DNA from: UBA9926 sp023261215
GTDB taxonomy: Bacteria; Pseudomonadota; Gammaproteobacteria; Pseudomonadales; Azotimanducaceae
Length of the DNA stretch: 64,000 nucleotides
Direction of reading: 5' to 3'
Assembly: GCA_038136035.1 (NCBI GenBank)
Contig: JAYPYV010000002.1
Coordinates: 1-64,000, forward strand
Positions within the stretch are counted from its first letter, which is position 1. The number at the start of each line of letters is the position of its first letter. Below, one piece after another: positions 1-8,837 of this stretch. The notes beneath the pieces were generated by a model. It was not told the DNA's origin. It ran no database searches and was given only the letters and a program-made list of their open reading frames with translations. Position numbers and translations under genes: made by a program.

Positions 1-55
1 GTTCTTGGTTCTTGGTTCTTGGTTCTTGGTTCTTGGTTCTTGGTTCTTGGTTCTT
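1..55. repeat. Heptanucleotide tandem repeat (GTTCTTG)n
   Basis: About 7.9 perfect copies of the 7-mer GTTCTTG open the window and stop at the first ACGCG. The array may continue upstream of the window. A period of seven gives no constant reading frame, so it is not coding in any obvious way. It is either a genuine short tandem repeat at a contig edge or an assembly collapse. Confidence 0.9.
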
Positions 56-134
56 ACGCGATGCTGCTCGATCTCATCCATTGTGCGCGACAGGTTAAGG
101 ACTTCACCATTGCACACCAGACCCCAAGATGCAT

Positions 135-923
135 TTAAGTTCCCTGCTGCGTCCAGCGCTGAAACAACCCTCCCAGTGCTCGAAGCACGGGTCTAGGTGG
201 CAACTTCGCGGCAGCCAGGGCAGCTTGATTCAGTCTTCCGGGCACGCACACCACGTCTTGGGCAAAGAGCGCTTCGATACCTGCTTGTGCAACATACTCC
301 GGGGACTGTACCAGCATCTCAGGCAGTTCCTCCAAGGGCAGCTCGGCAACGAGGTCCGTGCGAGTGATCCCTGGGCAAAGCACAGTCAGGCTGATGCCCG
401 AGCCTCTCAACTCCTCGTTCAGGGCCTCCGTGAGCATCAAAAGATACGCCTTGGCTGCGCCGTACTGGGCTAACCCTGGGACGGGATGAAATGCGCCCAT
501 GGATGCGACATTCAAAATGCGACCTTTTCGACGTGCCTTCATCCGAGGGATTAGCCCATGCATCAGCAGTGACGGCGTCGCCATATTGAGCTGCATTAAG
601 CCTTCAACGTCATTAGGCGCCGTTTCTAAAAACGATTTATGGGGTGCGCCGCCTGCATTATTGACCAGAATGTCGATCTCCCGATCTGCAACAGCCGCCA
701 ATAATTCTGAGGCCCCCTCTGCTGTCGACAAATCAATCGCGAGACAGAGGGGTTCAGCGGTTTCGGGCAAACTGGCCGCCACGGCTTCAAGTCGCTCGAG
801 ACCTCGAGCCACCAAGATGAGTCGCAGCCCCCTTTCGGCCAGGCCTCGGGCAATTGCCGCGCCAATGCCGGCGGATGCGCCAGTGACCAACGCTGTGGGT
901 GGTTGGTCTTTGCTAGCAATCAC
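135..923 (-). CDS. SDR family NAD(P)-dependent oxidoreductase
   Basis: A classical short-chain dehydrogenase of 262 residues. The Rossmann cofactor motif TGASAGIG lies at residues 14-21, a NNAGG motif follows the fourth strand, and the catalytic pair appears as YGAAK. The length is typical for the family. The GTG start is favoured because AGGAGG sits 8 nt upstream. It is probably a cytoplasmic alcohol or ketone oxidoreductase, but the substrate cannot be read from the sequence. It lies downstream of the FemAB-like gene on the same strand. The C-terminal region lacks motifs that would place it in a named subfamily. Confidence 0.9.
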   Translation of the reverse strand: MIASKDQPPTALVTGASAGIGAAIARGLAERGLRLILVARGLERLEAVAASLPETAEPLCLAIDLSTAEGASELLAAVADREIDILVNNAGGAPHKSFLETAPNDVEGLMQLNMATPSLLMHGLIPRMKARRKGRILNVASMGAFHPVPGLAQYGAAKAYLLMLTEALNEELRGSGISLTVLCPGITRTDLVAELPLEELPEMLVQSPEYVAQAGIEALFAQDVVCVPGRLNQAALAAAKLPPRPVLRALGGLFQRWTQQGT

Positions 924-957
924 TGCAAGCCCCTCCTCGTTTGCTGCGAGCCGCCGT

Positions 958-1059
958 TCATGACCGCGCGTCTGTCTTCTTCATAGGCTTCTTCATGGGC
1001 TTCTTCATGGGCTTCTTCATGAGCTTCTTCATTGCCTTCCTAATCAACTTCTTGGCCAA
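958..1059 (-). other. Lys/Met-rich repeat frame after the FemAB-like gene
   Basis: A degenerate 12-bp repeat at 970-1032 reads on the minus strand as repeated MKKP/MKKL units: MKKLMKKPMKKPMKKPMKK, then TDARS and a stop at 958-960. The frame is the same as that of the upstream FemAB-like gene but is separated from it by two in-frame TAG codons, at 1102-1104 and about 9 nt further on. An in-frame TTG (1059) or ATG (1032) could start a free 24-33-residue basic peptide, but no clear ribosome binding site precedes either. It may be a detached basic C-terminal tail, a small cationic peptide, or simple-sequence noise. Confidence 0.4.
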
Positions 1060-1101
1060 GCGAACCGATTGAATGAGCGGGTTTTGAATCCGCTAACGCC
1101 G

Positions 1102-2247
1102 CTAGGACTGCGATTTAAAGGGCGAAAACTGTTCCAGATAATCGATTTCTTCGCTGACATAACGCCGCTCTTCTGACAGAAAGCGATCGACTGCCGCTTT
1201 GAATCCCGAATGCGCAATATAGTGGGCGCTATAGGTTTCACTTGGCAAGTAGCCCCGTGCAAGCTTGTGTTCGCCTTGAGCGCCCGCTTCAACCCGATCA
1301 AGCCCGCGCTCAATCGCGAACTCGATCGCCTGGTAGTAGCAGACTTCGAAATGCAAAAACGGTCGGTGCTCGATACAGCCCCAGTTCCGACCAAACAAGC
1401 ATTCACTCCCAATGAAGTTGATCGCGCCAGCAATGTATCGATCCCCAGAACGACACATCACCAACAAGATTCGGTCGGCCATCGTCTCACCCACGCGCGA
1501 GAAAAACGATCGCGTCAAATAGGGCGACCCCCACTTTCGGTTGCCGGTATCCATATAGAAGCGAAAGAAATGATCCCAGTGTGTTTCAGTGATCATGTCC
1601 CCGGTGAGTCGCTCGATCACGAGATCACCTTGAAGCGCATCCCGTCTTTCGCGCCGAATGTTCTTGCGTTTTTTACTCGACAGATCGGACAGGAAGGCAT
1701 CAAAGCTGTCGTAGCCTTGGTTCTGCCAGTGATACTGTTTATGCGTGCGTTGAAGCCATCCTTCTTCACCTCGCCTTCGCCACGCGGCTTGGTCCAGGAA
1801 GTTAATGTGTACTGAGCTGATGTCGTGATGGTCTGCCAATTGCTGGGCGCCACGCGCGAGCGCGGTTTCAGCCGCCACATCCGTGGTCAGTAGGCGGCGT
1901 CCGGTGGCAGGCGTAAAAGGCACGGCGCTGAGAAGCTTTGGATAATAGCGCCCGCCAGCTCTTTCGAAGGCATCCGCCCAACTGTAATCAAAAATGTACT
2001 CACCTTGAGAGTGCCCTTTCAAATAGAGGGGCATCACGCCACACAACGCGTCGGCTTCGTTTTTCACTTGGAGATGGTAGGGCACCCACCCTGTGTTAGC
2101 GCCCACGGATCCGCTGGTCTCCAGCGCGTCTAAAAACGCGTAACTGAGAAAGGGATCCACCGGGCAGCCGGGCGCCTCAGCAAATCGGGTCCATGCGGCG
2201 TCCCCAATCTGCTGAATCGCATCGACCGGATGAACGGAGTAGCTCAA
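1102..2247 (-). CDS. FemAB-like / GNAT-fold protein (DUF482, COG3146-type)
   Basis: A 381-residue protein of the FemAB-like family formerly called DUF482. Hallmarks seen are an N-terminal DPFLSYAFLDALE segment, the MPLYLKGHSQGEYIFDYSW block and the AGGRYYPKL stretch, followed by a C-terminal GNAT-like half with a SSKKRKNIRRER segment. Members are annotated as peptidoglycan-related acyltransferases, but the reaction is unproven. The start is TTG, with AGGA about 6 nt upstream and no alternative in-frame ATG nearby. The gene ends just before a Lys-rich repeat frame. It stands 28 bp downstream of the LLM gene and may be read with the F420 locus. Confidence 0.85.
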   Translation of the reverse strand: MSYSVHPVDAIQQIGDAAWTRFAEAPGCPVDPFLSYAFLDALETSGSVGANTGWVPYHLQVKNEADALCGVMPLYLKGHSQGEYIFDYSWADAFERAGGRYYPKLLSAVPFTPATGRRLLTTDVAAETALARGAQQLADHHDISSVHINFLDQAAWRRRGEEGWLQRTHKQYHWQNQGYDSFDAFLSDLSSKKRKNIRRERRDALQGDLVIERLTGDMITETHWDHFFRFYMDTGNRKWGSPYLTRSFFSRVGETMADRILLVMCRSGDRYIAGAINFIGSECLFGRNWGCIEHRPFLHFEVCYYQAIEFAIERGLDRVEAGAQGEHKLARGYLPSETYSAHYIAHSGFKAAVDRFLSEERRYVSEEIDYLEQFSPFKSQS

Positions 2248-2275
2248 GGCAATTCCTGGTCACAGCCCTTGGCGA

Positions 2276-3310
2276 CTAGAGCATCTCCTCGGCGATGATC
2301 TTGAGGGCTTCGGTTTGACCTGAACCAATGAGCATAGACCCAACCACACCGCTCGCGCCTGCGCTCTTCCAACGCGTCAGCTGCTCACGAATGTGCTCGG
2401 CCGGGCCAACCAGATGGCACGCATCAACCAATTCATCAGGGACCGCCGCCATGGCCTCGTCTTTTTTCCCAGAGAGATACAGGTCTTGGATCTTAACGGC
2501 TGCATCCTCAAAGCCTAATGCCTTGCAATAGTCGTTATAAAAATTCTTGTCTCTGGCGCCCATCCCTCCAATATAGAGCGCCATGTTGCCCTTGATCGGT
2601 TGACGACACGCGTTGATGTCGTCCCCCATGATGCAAGTAATAAAGGGTGCAATATCAAATTCCATCAAGGTGCGACCTGATTTGGCCAGCCCTTTCTCAA
2701 TGTGGGGGAGGAGCACCTCAGGCTTCGATGGGTCCATCCAAATCGGGAAGACCCCATCGGCGACCTCAGCACTGCCCGAGAGCCCGTTGGGCGTGATCGA
2801 TGCGGTATAAATGGGAATGTCCTTGTCCGCTTGCAAGATACTCTTCAGTGGTTTGCCAAGACCTGTGCCGTCTTCACCGCTGTAGGGCAAGCTGTAATGG
2901 AAGCCTTCGTGCTCGACCGCTGCCTCCCTGGCGAAAATCTTCTTCATGATGGAGATGTATTCTTTGGTTCGGGTCACCGGTCGCCCATAGGCCACACCGT
3001 GCCAACCCTCAACGACCTGCGGTCCAGACGCCCCAAGACCGACAATAAATCGGCCATTTGATAGCTGGTTCAAGGTCATGGCGGTCATCGCGCTACAAGC
3101 GGGTGATCGCGCGGGCATTTGCATAATGGAGGTGCCGACCTTGATTTTGTCTGTCTGCGCTAAGATCCAGGCCGCAGGGGTGACAGCATCTGCACCATAA
3201 GCCTCTGCTGTCCAGATTGAATCATAGCCTAGGTCTTCAGCATATTTGATCCGCTCGATATCGACCTGGATCATCTTGCCGCCATACCCACCAATTAAAC
3301 CTAGTTTCAT
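2276..3310 (-). CDS. LLM class F420-dependent oxidoreductase (first)
   Basis: A luciferase-like (beta/alpha)8 barrel protein of 344 residues. Family signs are the N-terminal MKLGLIGGYG strand, the YDSIWTAE segment that usually contacts the cofactor, and SNGRFIVGLG. The sequence resembles the TIGR03559-type group of predicted F420-dependent enzymes. It probably transfers hydride from F420H2 to an unidentified substrate, or the reverse. The ATG at 3310 is chosen over an upstream TTG because GGAGG lies 7 nt before it. It is the last of three LLM genes downstream of fbiC, with a 182-bp gap to the previous one that could hold its own promoter. Use of FMN instead of F420 cannot be excluded from sequence alone. 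Confidence 0.88.
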   Translation of the reverse strand: MKLGLIGGYGGKMIQVDIERIKYAEDLGYDSIWTAEAYGADAVTPAAWILAQTDKIKVGTSIMQMPARSPACSAMTAMTLNQLSNGRFIVGLGASGPQVVEGWHGVAYGRPVTRTKEYISIMKKIFAREAAVEHEGFHYSLPYSGEDGTGLGKPLKSILQADKDIPIYTASITPNGLSGSAEVADGVFPIWMDPSKPEVLLPHIEKGLAKSGRTLMEFDIAPFITCIMGDDINACRQPIKGNMALYIGGMGARDKNFYNDYCKALGFEDAAVKIQDLYLSGKKDEAMAAVPDELVDACHLVGPAEHIREQLTRWKSAGASGVVGSMLIGSGQTEALKIIAEEML

Positions 3311-3492
3311 GATCAACCCTCCTTCACGTGATCTGTTCAGTAAATCAACTATTGTTAGTCTAATTTCAAACCTAATGACGCGAGCAAGCCCTAGACACTC
3401 GCAACAGCATTAGCAAACCCTTTCTTAACACAACGGACCCACCTGCGGGCAGCGCATCACCTGGGTTCAGGCCATCCGAGGGGCAATATCCT

Positions 3493-4497
3493 CTACGCTG
3501 ATAACTTCGCGAGAATGGCGCGTGCGTGATCAGAATCTCGGCTTGGGAAACTGCCCGTGGTCCGATCAACAACGTCACCAAACCGACTGAGAAATTTGTC
3601 CACCGCGGCGTCAGGTTCTCCGACTACGGCGAATTTATCCAGCACTTCATCGGTAATGAGCGTGCCCATCTCATCCCACTGACCTTGCTTTGACAGCCGA
3701 TTGAGCTCAGGTTGCAATTCACCCCAGCCTTCGATCCCTAGCACGGGCGCGTAAGCGGGGGTCGAACCATAGAATGCGATCTGCTTGCACACGGCTTGTT
3801 TGGTCTGGGCGAACGCCTCCTCGGTGGTTCCGCTGACAACAAAGCCTGGATAGACCACCTGAAAGTCGGCTCGTGACCGACCCGATTTCGCTAGCCCGCG
3901 CTCGACCGCCGGCAGAGTCACTTCACGTAAATATTTCTCGGTGGTGAATGCATGAATGATGACCCCGTCAGCAACTTCGCCAGCAACTTCGGTCATCAGT
4001 GGCCCAACCGCGGCAAGAAAAACCTTCGGCGCGCCATACTGGGTATCGGTCGGCGTAAACATGGGTGTCATTAATGAATGGGTGTAAAACTCACCTTCAA
4101 ATTTGAGCGGTGCGCCTTCATGCCAAGCCTGCCAAATCGCACGCATCGCCAAAATAAATTCGCGCATTCGGGCAGCCGGCTTTGACCAGGGCATGCTAAA
4201 TCGCTTGGTGATGTGCGGCCTGATTTGAGAGCCCAGACCTAAAATAAAACGTCCCTTCGAGAAGCTATTCAGGTCGTGACCGATGTTGGCTAGGTTCATC
4301 GGCGTTCGCGAAAAGGCCACCGCGATGGATGTCATGAGCTCAATAGACTCCGTCTCTTGCGCAGCTAACAGCAGGGGGAAAAACGGATCGTGAGCGGTTT
4401 CCGCCGTCAACGCACCGTGATATCCGAGCCCCTCGAGTCGCTTCGCTTGGCGACCTGATTCGCTCAGATCCCCCATCAATCCTCCATCTATCCGCAT
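3493..4497 (-). CDS. LLM class F420-dependent oxidoreductase (second; TIGR03617-like)
   Basis: A 334-residue luciferase-like oxidoreductase resembling the MSMEG_2256-type group. It starts MRIDGGLMGD and contains the GYHGALTAETAHDPF segment, the SKGRFILGLGSQ motif and the ADGVIIHAFTTEKYL stretch. It is distinct from both neighbours, so the three LLM genes are not recent tandem copies. A GGAG sequence precedes the ATG. Only 9 bp separate it from the upstream LLM gene, so co-transcription is very likely. Its position just downstream of the F420 biosynthesis genes supports F420 as the cofactor. The substrate is unknown. Confidence 0.88.
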   Translation of the reverse strand: MRIDGGLMGDLSESGRQAKRLEGLGYHGALTAETAHDPFFPLLLAAQETESIELMTSIAVAFSRTPMNLANIGHDLNSFSKGRFILGLGSQIRPHITKRFSMPWSKPAARMREFILAMRAIWQAWHEGAPLKFEGEFYTHSLMTPMFTPTDTQYGAPKVFLAAVGPLMTEVAGEVADGVIIHAFTTEKYLREVTLPAVERGLAKSGRSRADFQVVYPGFVVSGTTEEAFAQTKQAVCKQIAFYGSTPAYAPVLGIEGWGELQPELNRLSKQGQWDEMGTLITDEVLDKFAVVGEPDAAVDKFLSRFGDVVDRTTGSFPSRDSDHARAILAKLSA

Positions 4498-4506
4498 GAC
4501 GTTCTC

Positions 4507-5502
4507 CTAAAATTTAAAGGCATTGCCTGTGAAGGCGCCGTAAGTGGCCTGGGTATCCTTGGGCGATACGCAAGAAATAATGTGGGTGGTGATGCCCCCT
4601 TCCCCATATTCCCTGATACGGTCCTGACAAGCGCCAATATCACCTATGATGGCAATGTCATCGACCAACTGATCATTCAGTGCTGAAGTGGTTTTTTCGC
4701 GATCCTTTGCTGCCCAGCCTTCTCGAATTGTGGCCGCGACCTCTTCATAGCCCGACCAAGCCAAGAACGCGTTATAGACAGGCGTTGCGTAATAGGGCGC
4801 AAACCCGGCCCGGATTCGGTTCCGGGCATCTTCTACATCATCGGTCACCACGACCTGATGTCGGCACACCACCTCGACATCTTCTAGCTTCTTGCCCGCG
4901 CGCTCTGCGCCAATCCGGATGTGTTCCATCATTTTCGGCAACGCATCGCGAGGGAACAGATTCAGAATCACGCCGTCGCTAAATTCCGCAGCTGCTTCAA
5001 GCATTTTTTCTCTTAACGCCGCCATATAAATCGGCTGCGCGCCAGCTTCGAGCGGCAATTGGCGATAACCGCGACTGGTTACCGTTTGTCCAGCAAAATC
5101 GGATTTCTCACCCTCAAGCATCGACCGAACCAATTGCACCGTCTCCTTGACTCGGGTGAGCGGCTTTTCAAAGGTTTGACCGTGCCAGTTTTCCATCATG
5201 GTTTGACTGGACGAGCCGAGCCCCAGGATGAACCGCCCGCCGGACAGCTGATGCAACACATGCGCGGTAGAAGCCAGGACCGCAGGCGTTCGAGAGAATA
5301 CCGGAATGATCGCCGTGCCAATTCGGCAGCGGCTGGTATTGAGCGCCACTGCCGCCGCCGTCGTTAGTGCATCCACGCCTGAGCTATCGGCAAACCAGAG
5401 ATCATCATAGCCCTCGCCCTCAGCCCACTTCGCCATTTCAATCGTGGGTGTCACGCCTCGAGGATCGGGCAGGGTCAATGCTGTTCTTTGGGGAATGGCC
5501 AT
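4507..5502 (-). CDS. LLM class F420-dependent oxidoreductase (third)
   Basis: A 331-residue luciferase-like barrel protein with the YDDLWFADSSG segment, GTAIIPVFSRTPAVLA, and the SGGRFILGLGSSSQ motif typical of the superfamily. The start ATG has GGAG 8 nt upstream. It is the first LLM gene after fbiC, from which 159 bp separate it, and is closely followed by the second LLM gene. F420 is the likely cofactor, because of the context and because the family includes many F420 enzymes in actinobacteria. No substrate can be proposed from the sequence. Confidence 0.88.
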   Translation of the reverse strand: MAIPQRTALTLPDPRGVTPTIEMAKWAEGEGYDDLWFADSSGVDALTTAAAVALNTSRCRIGTAIIPVFSRTPAVLASTAHVLHQLSGGRFILGLGSSSQTMMENWHGQTFEKPLTRVKETVQLVRSMLEGEKSDFAGQTVTSRGYRQLPLEAGAQPIYMAALREKMLEAAAEFSDGVILNLFPRDALPKMMEHIRIGAERAGKKLEDVEVVCRHQVVVTDDVEDARNRIRAGFAPYYATPVYNAFLAWSGYEEVAATIREGWAAKDREKTTSALNDQLVDDIAIIGDIGACQDRIREYGEGGITTHIISCVSPKDTQATYGAFTGNAFKF

Positions 5503-5661
5503 GTTCAGGTCTCCTCTAACTGTTTGATGCGGTGCCTTGGGGCCGCCTTTCGGGCAGGCGCGCGGCCATCATCTCTTAGATCGACACGAGACGCGAGACT
5601 TTTGGTCTTGCATTGACCCAGTCTAGGCCGTGCACGTGGCATCCAGTCTCAGCAAGGCTAT

Positions 5662-8154
5662 TCAGATAATTTCGCTGCTGGTCAATCGCTCCTCATTGAA
5701 TCGCTCGTTTCTCACCAGCTGATTTTTGGGGGTCTTGCGATCATAACGACGTGCGGCGGTATAGCTGGGCTCGACAAGCGCTGGCGCAGCCAACGACTTC
5801 TCCCTTTGAGCTTCGTCGACGGGTTGATAGGTCGTGGTTCGCTGCTGTGGGATTCGCCCGGCGCTCAGAATCAGTGCTTCCATTGCTTCTGGGGATGTCT
5901 CCTGGCCATGACTCGCACCCGCGGCGCGAGTAATCGTCTCATTCATCAAGGTGCCACCAAGATCATTCACGCCTGCGTTCAAACACGCCCTTGCGCCCTC
6001 GTGACCCAGCTTGGTCCAAGAGGCTTGAATGTTCTTTATCACAGGGTTTAGCACCAAGCGAGAGATCGCGTGAATCAGCAGCGCCTCCCGGAAGGTTGGC
6101 CCCTTCCTCGCGCCGCCTTTCAAATACATCGGCGCCTCCATGTGGATAAACGGCAGAATGACGAACTCGGTAAAGCCTCCGGTCTCGGTCTGTAAATCTC
6201 TGATCCTGAGTAAATGACGCGCCACGTGCTCATAGCGCTCAATATGGCCGTACATGATCGTTGCCGTGGTGTTAAAGCCAACCTCATGAGCTGCTCGCAT
6301 GACTTCAAGCCACTGCTCAGTATTGATCTTGTCTGGGCACAAAGTCGCTCTGACCTCGTCATCCAGAATCTCGGCTGCTGTACCTGGCAGGGTGCCAAGA
6401 CCGGCCTCTTTTAATTCACCTAAGAACTCTGTGAGCGACTTACCCAACGTTTTGGCGCCCTGCCAAACCTCCAACGGCGAGAACGCGTGGATATGCATTT
6501 GCGGAACAACTTGTTTGATGGTGTGACAAATATCGAGATAAGTTTGCCCTGTGTATTCCGGATGGATTCCGCCCTGCAAGCACACCTCGGTGGCACCGCG
6601 ATCGAAGGCCTCACGCGTCCGCCGCATAATCTCGTCAGGGGCAAGATCGTAGGGTCGGCCACGTAAGTTCTCACTCATTTTACCTTTTGAGAAGGCGCAG
6701 AATTGGCATTTGAAATAACACACATTGGTGTAATTGATATTGCGATTCACGCAGTAAGTCACCACATCGCCAACCAAATCACGACGAACCTTGTCCGCGG
6801 CTTGATAGATATGCGACAGCTCGTCCCCTCGCGCCTTAAAGAGGCGAACGATCTCCGACTCGGCGAGCCGCTGACCTGCGGACGCTCGATCTAAAATCTG
6901 CGCAAGATCAGCGCTTGGCGCCCTCATGGGCACTTGGCCGACTCGGTTAAGCTCGGTTTGCGGTGCCTTCACGACCGCCCCAGCTGACCAATCCTCACGG
7001 CGCACGAACCCCTCGCCGTCGAGCTCTGAGCGAACCAAGGGCTGGAGTTCTGAATCAATCCAGCGATCTAACGACTTCAAATGCGAGGGATAAACAGCCA
7101 GTCGCTCAACCAGTACCTTGCCTTCGCGCGCCGTTTCTTTCGCCAACTCCTCCAAATGGGGCCAGGGCGCTTCAGGGTTGACGAAATCCGGCGTGACGGG
7201 CGAAACACCGCCCCAATCATTGATCCCTGAAGCAATAATTCGATGAAAGACGCCAGGACTGAGGTTGGGCGGCGCCTGGATATTCATTTCCGAACCAAAA
7301 AGAAGCCTGGCCACCGCGATGGTCCACAATAGCTCGTCTAAATCCGGCTCAGGCGCGTCCACCATTTTGGTGCCGGGTTTGGCGCGAAAATTCTGAATAA
7401 TCAGTTCTTGGATTTGACCGTGGTCCTGGGATGCATGGCGCAAAGCAAGCAGCGAATCGATGCGCTCGGCTCGCGTCTCTCCGATGCCAATTAAAATGCC
7501 TGAAGTGAAAGGCACCCCCAACTCACCCGCCAGGCGGATCGTTTCGAGACGTCTGGCGGGCACCTTATCCGGCGAACCATAATGCGGCATACCCTTCTCG
7601 GTCAGTCGATCGGACGCAGATTCGAGCATGATGCCCATCGAGATCGAGACCTTGCGCAATGCCGCCATTTCCTCTCGTGTCATGAGCCCTGGATTCAGGT
7701 GCGGAAACAGTCCAGTCTCGGTGAGTACGAGCTCTGCCATCGCCCTTAAATACTCGAGCGTCGTGCCATAGCCGAGCGCCTTAAGACCTTCTCGTGCCGC
7801 TTTATATCGAGCCTCTGGCTTATCGCCAAGCGTAAAAAGAATCTCTTTGCAGCCCGCGTCAGCGCCCTGCCGGGCAATTTCTAGGACTTGCTCTGGGCTC
7901 ATGTAGGCGACTTCAAGCTTCCTAGGCACTTGCGCAAACGTGCAGTAATGGCAAACGTCACGACAAAGATGCGTCAGCGGCACGAACACTTTTCTCGAGT
8001 AAGAAATCGCGGTTGGGTGCGCTAAATCTCTGACCTTGGTTGCCAAAGGTAGCAGTACCTCAAGGTCCGTCACCCGAATGAGTTCGCGGCTGTCGGCGTC
8101 AGACAATCCTTGTCCTTGTTCCGCAAGCTGTAAGATTCGATCTAAATCCTTCAC
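5662..8154 (-). CDS. fbiC: Bifunctional FO synthase FbiC (CofG-CofH fusion)
   Basis: Makes 7,8-didemethyl-8-hydroxy-5-deazariboflavin (FO), the F420 chromophore, from tyrosine and the pyrimidine precursor 5-amino-6-ribitylaminouracil. Two radical SAM domains are fused in the actinobacterial order. The N-terminal CofG-type domain has the CxxxCxxC cluster CRDVCHYC at Cys 64, 68 and 71. The C-terminal CofH-type domain has CYFKCQFC at Cys 479, 483 and 486. The 830-residue length fits FbiC. The GTG at 8154 is preferred over an upstream TTG because AAGGA lies 6 nt before it and it forms a GTGA overlap with the cofC stop, which suggests translational coupling. It is the committed enzyme of the pathway and anchors identification of the whole locus. 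Confidence 0.96.
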   Translation of the reverse strand: MKDLDRILQLAEQGQGLSDADSRELIRVTDLEVLLPLATKVRDLAHPTAISYSRKVFVPLTHLCRDVCHYCTFAQVPRKLEVAYMSPEQVLEIARQGADAGCKEILFTLGDKPEARYKAAREGLKALGYGTTLEYLRAMAELVLTETGLFPHLNPGLMTREEMAALRKVSISMGIMLESASDRLTEKGMPHYGSPDKVPARRLETIRLAGELGVPFTSGILIGIGETRAERIDSLLALRHASQDHGQIQELIIQNFRAKPGTKMVDAPEPDLDELLWTIAVARLLFGSEMNIQAPPNLSPGVFHRIIASGINDWGGVSPVTPDFVNPEAPWPHLEELAKETAREGKVLVERLAVYPSHLKSLDRWIDSELQPLVRSELDGEGFVRREDWSAGAVVKAPQTELNRVGQVPMRAPSADLAQILDRASAGQRLAESEIVRLFKARGDELSHIYQAADKVRRDLVGDVVTYCVNRNINYTNVCYFKCQFCAFSKGKMSENLRGRPYDLAPDEIMRRTREAFDRGATEVCLQGGIHPEYTGQTYLDICHTIKQVVPQMHIHAFSPLEVWQGAKTLGKSLTEFLGELKEAGLGTLPGTAAEILDDEVRATLCPDKINTEQWLEVMRAAHEVGFNTTATIMYGHIERYEHVARHLLRIRDLQTETGGFTEFVILPFIHMEAPMYLKGGARKGPTFREALLIHAISRLVLNPVIKNIQASWTKLGHEGARACLNAGVNDLGGTLMNETITRAAGASHGQETSPEAMEALILSAGRIPQQRTTTYQPVDEAQREKSLAAPALVEPSYTAARRYDRKTPKNQLVRNERFNEERLTSSEII

Positions 8155-8837
8155 TTTGAATCCTTTTGCCAAGCCGACAAACGATCGCTCATGGCATTGT
8201 CAGTCATAAAAACAAGAGTATGAGATGCTGTCTCGCCAATTGCCAGTCGGTCGCACAATTGGATGAGATCTTCTGGCGTGTCTAAATCTAAACCAAGCCC
8301 CGGTAACTGAATGACCTCTGAGCGCACCGAGTCCTGCTCAGCAACCTCTAGGTGCTTTCGAAAACTATCCGGCCCGAATGAGAAACGGATAGCCGCGGGC
8401 GGTGAGACAAGCAACCCGTTCGTCCCGAACAAATCACTTGCTGGCACGATTCGAATCATCGGAGGGTCTGAGACGCCATCGCAAATGGCGTCTAATTCAT
8501 CAGGCGTTACGAGCGGCACATCACCCGGCAAGAACAGCATTCGATCATACCCGCGATCCTCGAGGACTGACGCCGCATAAGTGACTGAACCAATCAAATC
8601 CGCCTGCTCCGGCTCATGAATGACCTGCACATCAAATTCCAAGGCGATGTCATGAACCGCGCGATCTCGACTGACCAAGAACACCTCATCCACGTGTTGG
8701 CAAAGCCCCACCGCAGTGAGCACATCCTTGAGCATCGCCTCTGCAAGCGCTGCCCGTTCCATCTCGTTCAACAGCGCAGACAAGCGCTGCTTCACATTGG
8801 CGAATGCCTTGATGGGAATGATGGCAGCCGTATTCAT
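8151..8837 (-). CDS. cofC: CofC/FbiD guanylyltransferase
   Basis: A 228-residue nucleotidyltransferase that activates a phospho-acid with GTP for F420 assembly. The substrate is 2-phospho-L-lactate in archaea, phosphoenolpyruvate in mycobacteria and 3-phosphoglycerate in some Gram-negatives. The N-terminal IPIKAFANVKQRLS motif and the LFLPGDVPLVT motif match the family. It is coupled to cofD by a TGATG junction and to fbiC by a GTGA overlap. Which phospho-acid is used cannot be read directly, and this decides the chemical form of F420 in this organism. Confidence 0.93.
   Translation of the reverse strand: MNTAAIIPIKAFANVKQRLSALLNEMERAALAEAMLKDVLTAVGLCQHVDEVFLVSRDRAVHDIALEFDVQVIHEPEQADLIGSVTYAASVLEDRGYDRMLFLPGDVPLVTPDELDAICDGVSDPPMIRIVPASDLFGTNGLLVSPPAAIRFSFGPDSFRKHLEVAEQDSVRSEVIQLPGLGLDLDTPEDLIQLCDRLAIGETASHTLVFMTDNAMSDRLSAWQKDSK

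Noticed and set aside
3493..5502. The two adjacent LLM genes as a recent tandem duplication.
   Set aside because: Their sequences differ throughout and resemble different LLM groups.
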